A stretch of 64,000 nt of DNA from Telopea speciosissima (lineage: Eukaryota; Streptophyta; Magnoliopsida; Proteales; Proteaceae). The notes beneath the pieces were generated by a model that did no database searches, had not been told where the DNA came from, and saw only the letters and a list, made by a program, of their open reading frames with translations. Position 1 is the first letter of the stretch. Each line of letters starts with the position of its first letter. The stretch covers positions 10,565,001-10,629,000 of the forward strand of contig NC_057924.1 in NCBI RefSeq assembly GCF_018873765.1, written 5' to 3'. Positions 38,161-47,732 of the stretch are shown here, piece by piece. The translations under genes were made by a program, and so were the position numbers.

Positions 38161-38540
38161 TAGGCATGTAAACAGGTACCTGAAAATCCAAATTTAATTC
38201 GCATCCATATTTGTTTAGGGGTATCCGAATTTTTGTTCGAATAATCCGAACAAAAATTATCCGATCTAAATAGATATCCAATTAATAATATATAGGGTTT
38301 TTTTAAGATTCAACAAGTTCTAAAGAATGAGAAAATTAGAATTATGAGACTAAAACATGGATTGAGTGTGAGTCATATGCGTTCGGCAGAGGACGGTATG
38401 GGTTACACAAGTCAGAGATGTAAACAGATGGTTAGAAATCTGAATTTGATTGGCATCGGTATCTGTTTAGGGATATCCGTATCCAGGCAGAGAATATCCG
38501 GATCCAATCACATCCGATCTGTATCCAATCCTAGGTATGA
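38160..38540. repeat. Degenerate TATCCG-type repeats (decayed hAT-like MITEs)
   Basis: Two consecutive blocks start TAGGCATGTAAACAGG (38160) and GAGATGTAAACAGATGG (38415). Each contains GTTTAGGG(G)(A/T)TATCCG and ends CCGATCT, recalling the intact element at 10781-11044. Termini are too decayed to define. Confidence 0.45.
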
Positions 38541-38626
38541 AAAACTGGGCAAATGACCTTTTGTTTGGCCTCTTCAGATCTCCTTATAATAATTTCTCAT
38601 CAGGTGTAGAGTGTGAATGGTTCTTT

Positions 38627-38628
<2 letters not shown>

Positions 38629-38675
<47 letters not shown>
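38629..38675. repeat. Compound CT/CA microsatellite
   Basis: About 15 CT units followed by about 9 CA units. Confidence 0.85.
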
Positions 38676-38935
38676 TTACTCTTTATTTAATTTGTGATCA
38701 CTGTACTCAAGTAGCTTTCCAAAAACTTCTATCTAATCCCTTGATTGTGAAGTCCTTGGTTGTTCTTCACAATGTGGCTAAATGAATTACTGCTCTTCAT
38801 CTGTTTGATTTGGTAACCCTCGTTCTTCAGATGTTCTTGTCTCTAGCCCTACCATAGAGGTTAATCAAGAGCCACTACTGTCGACTTTTCTCACCAATAA
38901 ACCTGATGAGGATCATGTAGTGTTAATAATTAACG

Positions 38936-39040
38936 GGGGCAGACACATGGGAGCCTGTGCAGGGGGGCAGGGTGGTCATTGCGCCCACCCCAAGTGCCTG
39001 GGCGCAGGCTGCGCTGCGGCACAGAGAACAACGCCCCAGA
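38936..39040. repeat. Truncated GTTCTCTGTG-type MITE
   Basis: The right part GGCTGCGCTGCGGCACAGAG AAC matches the right arm of 59143-59276. The body (GGGTGGTCATTGCGCCCACC) is shared. The left arm is reduced to CAGACACATGGG. Confidence 0.5.
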
Positions 39041-39283
39041 TATAAAATAGAAAACTAGGAATTTGAAAATCCGAAACAAGGAGAAAATGCCTTTATGAAA
39101 AGCTTTTTACACAGTAGCCTCTTCACACATCTACCAGTTGTTACCAAAAAAACAATACATGTATCACAATTCTAACAGAGACTACAGAGATCCACAGAGG
39201 GCAGTCAAAAGATACCAACAACGGATTGTTTTTCATTAAACGTCGAACAAACCAAATAATAATAACTACAATGGATTACATGA

Positions 39284-39401
39284 TTACACCTGCAAGATCG
39301 TCAACCATGGCTTGAGACTGCCCTCTGAATGTGCATATCCAACTCTAAGTTTTCCAACTTCAGTAGTGTATCTACAAATAGCCAATCTGCAACCATGATA
39401 C
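39284..39401 (-). other. Orphan terminal exon of an unidentified gene (minus strand)
   Basis: On the minus strand a TTGATTGGCAG acceptor is followed by a 118-base stretch. After one base of split codon it encodes 38 residues ending at TAA (39284-39286). They include YHGCRLAICRYTTEVGKLRV and GYAHSEGSLKPWLTILQV. Composition and balance look like a real, conserved exon, not chance. I do not recognise the family. No matching upstream exon was found before the 2.6-kb transposon at 40179-42764 or the VPS28 gene beyond it. It is either a gene fragment or the end of a gene broken by insertion. Confidence 0.4.
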
Positions 39402-39436
39402 CTGCCAATCAATGTAAAATATCTTGTAAGTTACTT

Positions 39437-39556
39437 TCAAATAGAGAAAGAAGATTTTTGAAGATGGTGGAAAATGTCCAAGTTTAAGAAGTTGAATCAA
39501 ATAGAGAAAGAAGATTTTTGAAGATGGTGGAAAATGTCCAAGTTTAAGAAGTTGAA
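39437..39556. repeat. Perfect tandem duplication of a 60-bp unit
   Basis: 39437-39496 and 39497-39556 are identical, each unit beginning TCAAATAGAGAAAGAAGATT. Perfect identity means a recent duplication or an assembly artefact. Confidence 0.95.
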
Positions 39557-40178
39557 TCTTATTTAAGTTTTCTTAGAACTTGAGCTCCTAATTCAACCAA
39601 CAGTGTAAAAGCCCCACTTGTCTGGTAATCACTTTGTGCAAAATCAGAGTAGCAAAAGAAAATTTCTAACTTCTAACTTCTACCATTGGCTTTGAAGAAT
39701 GGCAACTAAACAGCCGGAACCATCACACCCTGTACATAAGGTCCTGGCTTGGATTAAGCTGTATTCCATACTTACCCAAAACATTATCTTACTAGTCAAT
39801 AAGTTACTCTGTTGCAAGTTGTACGAGGTACACATATATCAAATGAGAAACATCTCATTCTTTTGGAGGCCCCAAACAGCTAATGCTTCAGTGTATCAGA
39901 CTGCGAAAGAAAAGTGACTGGGCTGTAGATTAAGACTTATGCAGTAGGGTGAGGTCTACTCCAATGGTGAGGGGTCTTGGTTTTGTAGGTTCCATCCTGT
40001 CGTTGTATTCTATCTGGATCCTGCTGGAAGCTACCTGCCTTTCTGATATCCTAAAAAATTCCAGACCATTTCAAAAGAAAGAGAGAGAGAGAGAATACAA
40101 AGGAAGACCAACCATACAAGAATTATGCAGCTCGAGTCCCGATCTTCTAGATGTACATCCAGAGGAGTTACCCTGGAC

Positions 40179-42764
40179 TTAACGGTTAAAGAGTGACACG
40201 TGTTTCACTCAAAACCTACTTTGAACAGAGAAAGAGTAACAACGTTATCTCCACTTTTCAATTGTTTATTTTTTATTTTTTGTTTAAGTCAAATTAAAAA
40301 CCGCTCCACTGTAGCTTTTCTTCCTCCTCAGTCTCTGTTTTCTAGAGCTTCTCTCTCACTCTGGCTTCTTCTTCCTCCATTGTGTGTTGATCGTTGCCGC
40401 CATTAACCAGGTCATTAACAAAGGCACCGCTCTACTCGTCTCCTCTCAACCCCAAACCCATCTCAGTTGCTATTGCAGAAATTTACAAGGATATACGCCC
40501 TCTTAGGCCTTAGCTCTTACTAGTGAACAAAGCAATCGACAACTCATAAGAAACAATGGCAAAGAAGATGCAGAAGAATACCCAAAACTATCGTTCACAA
40601 TAAGCTACAGTAATAGGCTACAACTAAAATCAAATGTAAATAAAAGACTATAGAGAGAAGAATTAAGGTTCAACACGTACATCTTGAACGAAACAACGAC
40701 GACAACAATGATGGATTCAAAAGAAAAGAAAATAGAAAACGGTAACTGATACTAAAACCCAAGTATCGAAACTACAACTACACATAGGGAGGAAGTGAAT
40801 GTAATGTAGTCCTAGGTAGGGGTAATCCCACTAGGAGCCAACGTAATGGGGGTCACACACAAGGGCTGGCCGATTGGGTTAGGGTTCAGAAATCTAGGTC
40901 AAAACTAGGGTTAGGGTTGGACAATGGCAATGGGGCTTATGGGGTTTTAATGTGCAGGTCTAGGGTGCTTTTATGGCATATAAATAATAGGATTTGGGAA
41001 GGTTTTAAAATTCTGCAATTTTGGGCAAAATTGTTTTGCAGGCTTTGGGTTTTCATGGAGGTTAGGGTTTGATGGATGGAGGGGGGTTTGGATTAGGTCT
41101 AATGAAGGGGAATGGCTGGACAGATTAGAAGAAGGTTTGAAATCAAATCTCAGATTCAAACTTACTGGATTGTAGAGAACAATGGCAGCAACTTGATAAC
41201 TTGAAGAAACCTCCCGATCTTCACGATGCAAGGAGTCGCAGGAGTCCACCCACCCTGTACCACCTTGAGATCCACAAGGATGCAAGCTCAAAGAGCAATC
41301 GGCTATGGCAGCAGCAAGCTAGAAGCAAAAATTATTTAATTGAACTGTGGGGGAGCCTCCCACAAATTGCTTTATTTATAATGGGGGTTGATCCATCAAT
41401 CAGCCAATCAGTCCTATTCAGAGTAGGAATTGTAGTCCTAGCTCTGAATCCTAATTACAATATGATCAGATCTTATAATCTGATTTTTTTTTTTAAAAAA
41501 CAAATCCTCCTTTAGAAATCGTGGAGGGGGAGAAATAAAACAATAGCTAATTAAAAAGGTCAAATGACCATTATACCCTTAACTAAAGTACTGAAGGAAA
41601 AAAAACTAAGTATGGAAGCTCCAACGAAAAAGTAAAAACAGCAACAAATCAACAGCCCTTTCAAGGCCTCTTATTCCTCTTCCTAGTGCTTGAACCTGCA
41701 TCAGAATGTGACAATTTCCCGGCAATAGTACTGTCTCTTTATTTGTTTTACTTTACTTTTCCCCATTTTTCTTTGTATAGAGGAGGGGATAGGAGAGACG
41801 AGGATGACAATTGAGAATTGAGAGAGATCCCATCCCAAATTCACACCTTTATTACCAACTTCTTTAGTCTTACACACATCTGCAGCTTGAGGCCTCATAC
41901 TTGACCAGTAATGGACGATTGAACCCAACCTGGGACGGCAAATTCCCAACAGCAGAAATGTCCACAGACAAAATACCCCCTGGAATCCCGCATTTGCAGT
42001 GGCCTCATACTTGTATCCGCCTCTTCATCCATGATCGAGGCCATCACCGTCGAATACCCCTTTTCCAGAAGTTGATACAACAACAATGCTGACATCTTTG
42101 CCTGGTGATTCACAGAATCAACGTCACGATCACCCACAAATTCGCGTCAATCAATAAAACCAATGGCCCTATCTGGCCCATGCTTCAAGGTAAGCAACAA
42201 ATGGCTCTCTCCCATTCCGTATGCGAGCAGCCCGTCTCAATCCGATCAATGAATAGTAATCAACATTGCCCGTCTCCCTGTGTACGACTCTTTGGTTATT
42301 GATTAGACTACTGTGTGCAGCTCTCTCGTCACCTGAGATGGGGGTGGCTGATTTGAAGAGTCACCTGAAGCACACAAGCACCTCCACTGATTATAAGAGA
42401 ACATCTTGAAGGAGATTGAGACTGATATGGACTTGGGGTTGAGAGGAGGCAGACGCAGTTACAATAGCAAACCGAATCACAGACGAGCACCTCCACTTTG
42501 ATGACCTAGTTAATAGTGGAGACAAGCAACGGACAACGGAGGAAGAGGCCAGAGTGAGAAAGCCAAAGACGAAACTGTTTTCTTTGTTTCAGTAAATAGA
42601 GGACTGAGGAGATAGTAGAGCGGAAATTACGACGACTTAACAAAAAATAATAATAATAAATAAATAAATAAAAAGTAATAGCAAAGTGGAGATAACGTTG
42701 CTAAGTTTTCTTCCGTCAAAGTAAGTTTTGAGTGAAACATGTGTCATTCTTTAACCGTAAAGTC
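40179..42764. mobile_element. 2.6-kb non-autonomous DNA transposon with long terminal inverted repeats
   Basis: The left arm (about 40179-40400) and the right arm (about 42530-42764) are reverse complements over about 220 bp with moderate divergence. Both contain ACGGTTAAAG, TTTCACTCAAAAC(C/T)TACTTTG, CAACGTTATCTCCACTTT and TCTCACTCTGGC. An exact 8-bp direct repeat CCCTGGAC flanks the element (40171-40178 and 42765-42772). Long arms are typical of Mutator-like elements, whereas 8 bp also fits hAT. Inside there is no transposase-size frame; the longest frames are about 100 residues. The interior may carry captured host DNA or a nested insertion. GGGGGAGCCTCCCACAAATTGC (read near 41349) resembles LTR-type sequence, but this is unproven. 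Confidence 0.7.
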
Positions 42765-42776
42765 CCCTGGACGTAC

Positions 42777-42777
<1 letters not shown>

Positions 42778-42815
<38 letters not shown>
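42778..42815. repeat. CT microsatellite
   Basis: Continuous CT dinucleotides directly outside the right end of the 2.6-kb element. Confidence 0.9.
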
Positions 42816-42819
<4 letters not shown>

Positions 42820-43678
42820 CTTGAAGGTTGGGATGTGGTAAGATTCATCTATAATGGGAAGAATCAAGTGGCAAGAAAGAGAAAGCAGGATGCTTAGAAA
42901 GATTGGCTCAGAGGTCATATTCAAAAAAGTTTAATGGAAGAATCTCATCCAACAAAACAATGGCACATGAGAAAGCCACTGCAACTAATGGTTGCCCAGG
43001 TTAAAAAAAAAAATTCCCTTGAGTGTCTAGTGTATCCGTTGTACTTTTGTAGGATTCAAATATCAATGAAATTGAACACAGATCCTTGTGTAACTGAAGT
43101 CAAAGTGTATTCTATGAACTTATCAAATTCACATGGTGAGCCAAGTGGTACATGTTATTGCACAAACAGAGGAAAAGCGGGGCGATAGCATGATTTAAAC
43201 ATTCTGCTAAACCATAAGATTAATGATTCTGTAGCTGCACATAGAGCTAAGAATGATGTCTTTTAGACTGACAATTTCATTAACAAATATTTTTTTTTAA
43301 ATATTTAGGAATTTATCCATCTAGGATATATTTCTTGTTATTTAAATAGACAACGCAAACACAAGATAAATCAACAAAAAATACAAGAAATGAGCATACA
43401 CAATAGAAAACCTACATGCTTTGGGGAGAGACATAAGAATCAGATAATATATAAAATCTGGAGTGTCACTGATAAAATGCAAAGCTAAACTTTTATAGTC
43501 TGAGTTCCAAACTACAGTTTCAAACGTCCACAGCTCAGCACTCATAAAATAGAACAGTTTTCAGCATTACATATGGTCCTATCTTGCATCAAACATAATA
43601 TAGCAGAATATAATACAACCCTTAAAACTGAAATACCAAATGGAAGTGGCGCTCAATACTTACAAGCTTATGCGAAAG
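42816..43678. other. Spacer and VPS28 3'UTR
   Basis: The part next to 43679 is probably VPS28 3'UTR (minus strand). No other gene was recognised. Confidence 0.5.
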
Positions 43679-44308
43679 TCAGGTGCCAGCATTAGGCAAG
43701 GCAGCCATGAACGAGTTATAAGACGACTCTAGGTCAAAGTGCAATTGTCTCGACTGCTGCTCTGTCAGTTCATCAGCAGCCCCCATCTTTGAGAGCCTCG
43801 AAATCCACTCTTTCATCTTGACCCTCCCCTCAAAATCAGGGGGCAAGATACTGAGCTTGTTAAGAGAGGCAGAAAGATCAGAAAGCAAGGGGTAAACCTG
43901 GTCAACTGCAACCATGTTAAGCTTCAATGAGTCCATTGCGGTGATAAAATTCTGCACACACTCAGCAACGACGGATGCCGATGTTGTAGAAGAAGCAGCA
44001 GCAGCAGCTCTGTGTTCAATCGTGGCAGGGACTCCGGAGACTAGGAGGCGGTTAAGGGCAGCAGGGCAATCCATCTTGTAGGTGTCCACGAAGCGCTCAA
44101 CGCTGGGAACCGTGTCCTTGAGTGTGGAAGTCAAGGTCTTGAATTGGGCAATAAGCTTGAGGCACTCGGGCTCATATGCCGCTGAGGAAATGATGTCTCG
44201 AACGTAGGCCTTTTCGAGCTTCTCAGTGACCTTGATGATGGCATAGAGGTCTGCGAAGTTGTCGTACATCTCCCGCTCACGCTTGTCGTTCCACAGATTC
44301 ACCTCCAT
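43679..44308 (-). CDS. VPS28: ESCRT-I subunit VPS28
   Basis: Subunit of the ESCRT-I complex, which sorts ubiquitinated membrane proteins into multivesicular endosomes. It binds VPS23 and VPS37 through its N-terminal region and ESCRT-II through its C-terminal four-helix bundle. One exon encodes 209 residues, the usual plant length. The N-terminus MEVNLWNDKREREMYDNFAD leads into the core domain. VAECVQNFITAMDSLKLNMV marks the start of the C-terminal bundle. VDQVYPLLSDLSASLNKLS and KMGAADELTEQQSRQLHFDL complete it, and the protein ends LPNAGT. A small Ala-rich insert (HRAAAAASST) lies between the domains. The start is the ATG at 44308; the frame is open six codons further but without ATG. It appears intact. 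It is transcribed against the neighbouring SYP124-like and GCP5 genes. Confidence 0.95.
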   Translation of the reverse strand: MEVNLWNDKREREMYDNFADLYAIIKVTEKLEKAYVRDIISSAAYEPECLKLIAQFKTLTSTLKDTVPSVERFVDTYKMDCPAALNRLLVSGVPATIEHRAAAAASSTTSASVVAECVQNFITAMDSLKLNMVAVDQVYPLLSDLSASLNKLSILPPDFEGRVKMKEWISRLSKMGAADELTEQQSRQLHFDLESSYNSFMAALPNAGT

Positions 44309-44451
44309 TGGGATTGGAGGCAGCAACTTTTAGGGTTTTTTTTTTTTAACCCTTGATTTGTTTTTATTCTTTCAAAGTGTTTAACTTTCGCCTTTCTGCT
44401 TGAAACCGGATGGAGAAGAGCACGGGACACGCGCACAGCGGATCTTATTCA

Positions 44452-44979
44452 CTGAAGAAAAATCATCATAAATGAAAGATAAGCGAAAATAGTAACAAAA
44501 TTAAGAAAAACTTGAAAAGGAAAACAAGATAATAAAGGACTGCAACCAGAACGACCAAATGGAAAAGAAATATGAAAATATCTTCGATAAACAGATCCAC
44601 GAGAAAAAAAACCATTGCAAAGATCGCATCAATCAGATGACAAAAGAATAAATATTTAACGAATGGAGGTGAACCAGAGAGATCAGAGACTCATTCTAAA
44701 AACCTATCATAGCGTTACCTATATCAGCTGTAAGAGATCGAAAACGGTATTTCCATGAGGAACAAGCCAAATCGAAAACCAATTTCTGAAAACTCTAATA
44801 AAACCCTAAAAACGCTGAAAATAAAATTTACAGTAACGCAATCTATGCAATTTAGAAATACAGTAACTTTAATGGCTTTTTAAAAGGAAAAAAAATCGTC
44901 CAAATTAGAGACGATCAAGCAGAAAGCAGGGAGAGGAAGAGAGCTGCGACTCTGTGAGAGAGAGAGAGAGAGAACTTAC
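44452..44979 (-). other. Predicted 5'UTR intron of VPS28
   Basis: On the minus strand a strong donor (CTGTAAGTTC, intron start 44979) and a pyrimidine-rich acceptor (TTTTTCTTCAG, intron end 44452) frame 528 bases of AT-rich DNA. This would splice a GA/CT-rich leader (about 44980-45100) to the coding exon. Predicted only from splice signals. Confidence 0.55.
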
Positions 44980-45239
44980 AGACTGCTACAGCTACTGAAA
45001 CGTCAAAATTGGGGTTTATTTTCTGCGATTGGATTATGAAGGAGGAGTGATGTGAAAGGGGAAGAAGGTGCTGGTTGCGTGTAGAAAGTGACGATGATGG
45101 TAACGTGTACGGGACGCACAGTGCGAAAGAAACCCATAAAATATACTGCCCTTTCGGTTCGAGCCGCCGGTTTCTATGTTTGAATCAGAATCGAACCAAA
45201 TTCGGTCTTGCATAAAACCAAATTGATTCTCCATAATGT

Positions 45240-46390
45240 GGATTCCTACTCTCGCTGCTCTAAAATGTATTCTTAATTGAGAATGAGAACATTATTTATA
45301 TATATGTTATGCTAAAATGCATTTTTAATTTTAGTGTGCACATATTCCTTGTCAATATTTCATTAAACTTATGAGCATTATAACAATTAGAGGTATCAAT
45401 CGGTCGGACTCAGTCGGGCCTCACACTGCATCGTGACCGTCTGTTTAAGTATTTAGTTCTGGCCTAGTCGGGCTCGGTTGGGCTTCGGACTATAGTTGAG
45501 TAATATAATCGGGCCTTAAACAATGCATAACTATTTTTTTTCCCATTAAAATTGAATATTCCAACCATTGAACATGACCGATTCATTAGTGATCTAAATT
45601 TATGCTAAAAAAATGTCACAAAAATGAACCCAATACATCAGGCCCAACCCAACGGAAAGTTAATGTCATAGATAGATTTGGATTAATAAATCAAACATGA
45701 CCTAAGCCCATTGCAAAGTTTATAAGTTAAAGGATCGGACTGTAACCTGTCAGGCCTGGAATCGGTTGGGCGCCCGACAGTCTAGGACCCTACATTGGGA
45801 CCGCTTGATTAGTAAACATGTCGGGCCGGGCCGAGCTTTAGTCGGACGGGCTTGGTCTGATCTGTCGGGCCAAGCCTGCACTTGACATCCATAAAACAAT
45901 CATTACTATGGCAAACATGCAAGGAACAACTTGATGCTCGATCTCAACATGCTAGTTATCATCAGTCCACAATTACCCAAGCCAAAACCAAACATGAGAG
46001 CCACTGAAACCGATTATGCGCTTTACAGCCCCGAACATCTTTCTTTGGTTTAGTTCAAAATAGCCCTGATTATAAAATGAACAAGAAGCTCCTCTAACCA
46101 ATTCAATGACATTGAGTTGTTGAAAACGAATTCTAACACGATACAGAAAATAATGGAAATCATAAACAATAATCACACAATGAACACAAGGATTTACATC
46201 ATTTGTAATCAACCTAAAAATCAAGCAACGAAATACAAGACATCGTATCCCCAACACGAGTTTATGCAAGAAACACAAAGAAGCAGTTTATATACAAAAG
46301 CCACGATCTATCCCTTTTATGATTAGATGAAATTCAATTTAGATGCTCGCAAGAGCTCAACATGAACAAAATAGGACAAAAAGGAGTAAA
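45240..46390. other. Divergent intergenic region between VPS28 and GCP5 (first part)
   Basis: No gene recognised. It holds a hAT-like repeat (45388-45891) and AT-rich spacer. Sequence between the two divergent genes must hold both promoters. Confidence 0.5.
45388..45891. repeat. hAT-like MITE rich in CGGGC/GGGCC units
   Basis: The left end is TTAGAGGTATCAA and the right end on the other strand is TTTATGGATGTCAAG. They are flanked by similar octamers (ATAACAAT / AAAACAAT). The interior repeats GTCGGGC(C/T) and CTCGG motifs. Overall form resembles the element at 10781 with a different unit. Ends are approximate. Confidence 0.45.
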
Positions 46391-47732
46391 TTACGCGGAC
46401 CTTCCCTGTACTATACCGTAAATACAACCTAAGTACCCTACGATGTTTAAAACTACATCCGTCTCCCCTCTGGCTGACAGAGTTAACTGTTTAACCTGAG
46501 ATATGAAAAAGGCTATTTTACCCCCACCCCCACCCCCACTTTGAAACACCGCAACTCACCCAACCCATTTTGAAATCCTTACCCGCGACCGGAGACCTGC
46601 AACTCTCTAGCGAGTTGAGGACCCTGCACCTCTCCGGCAATAGAAAGACCTGCAACTCTTTTCAGAAAAGGTAAATGAACCCCGTCTCTGCCTCGAGCTT
46701 GTCACTCAAGGTATATCACCTTCTCCCTTTCTAAGGAGATCTATCGTTTTCTTTGATCTTCTTTACTGGGTTCTTAATTTAACAACTTATAGATGATGAT
46801 TTTAAGATGGTTTTGGGTTTAGATGTCTCGTTTTCAATTATCTCTCGTTTTCTTTGATTTTCTATTGCAGGCAGATGGTTTCTATTTTTCACATTAATTG
46901 GAGCTGTTATCAGTGGGGCTTCCTTGCTTGAAGCACAGACTGTTACAAGTCTGCTGAGTATTTAAATGGGAAATCCCATTTACAATGGTACTGGTAATCA
47001 TTTATCTCTGGTAGTTCACTTCAGACTTGCAAAATACAATGGTACTTGTCTCTGAGTAAGGTTTTGCTAAATTTTGACTTAGAGCTCATGCTTCAGGATT
47101 TGTTGGACATGATCTAGGTTTTGTTTTGTATGGTTTCTCATGCCTTATGGAATATCCTCGTCAGTTGACCCTTCTCATGTTAAGGGATGAACTTAAGAGC
47201 TTTTCAAATTTGATTTTAATGGGTGACTGGGTACATCTGGTGGAAGTTTTCAGTGGCACTTTTGAAAGCTCGGTGTTCTAAGTATGTGGCCTTTGTAAAA
47301 CACATGAAGAGTATTAACAAAGCAATTGTGTAATTTTCAGACGTCAAGGGGTATAAAAGGCTTTATTTTGGGGTTTGACTTGGAGACTCATCAGAGTTGT
47401 TAATACTCTGGTTTTGACTTGAGTGGTCGATAACTTGAGACTTAGTAGTAATTGTTAATACAAAGCAATAATTTCAATTCTTAGGATAAGCTCAAGCAAA
47501 TTGACATAAAAGTCTATTATGGTCTCCCCAACCTACACCCCCCCCCCCCCCAACAAAAAAATAAAAAAAAATGGAAAAAGGAACAAAACAAAAAGAGAAA
47601 AGAAAAGGCTAGGGGCTTGGAACAATATCTTGGCGTTGCATGAGTTTTTTTTTATAATGATGGACGGAATGGACTATACTAAGTGCAAGGCCAATCTGGA
47701 TACCTTACTAATATTGTTATCCCTCTTTGACA
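46391..47732. other. Upstream region of GCP5
   Basis: GGAGTAAATTACGCGGACC at 46383 resembles one end of a MITE, without a matching second end. 46560-46740 may hold the GCP5 transcription start and leader, but no exon could be fixed. The rest is AT-rich, with a C-run at about 47537-47550. Confidence 0.35.

Noticed and set aside
41895-42137. 80-codon minus-strand frame inside the 2.6-kb element as a captured gene
   Set aside because: No recognised motif, and overlapping frames on both strands are equally open. Left as a question within the element.
44309-44326. Six extra N-terminal codons for VPS28
   Set aside because: The frame is open but begins at TTG. Plant VPS28 proteins start at the ME(V)xLWNDKRE motif, encoded from 44308.
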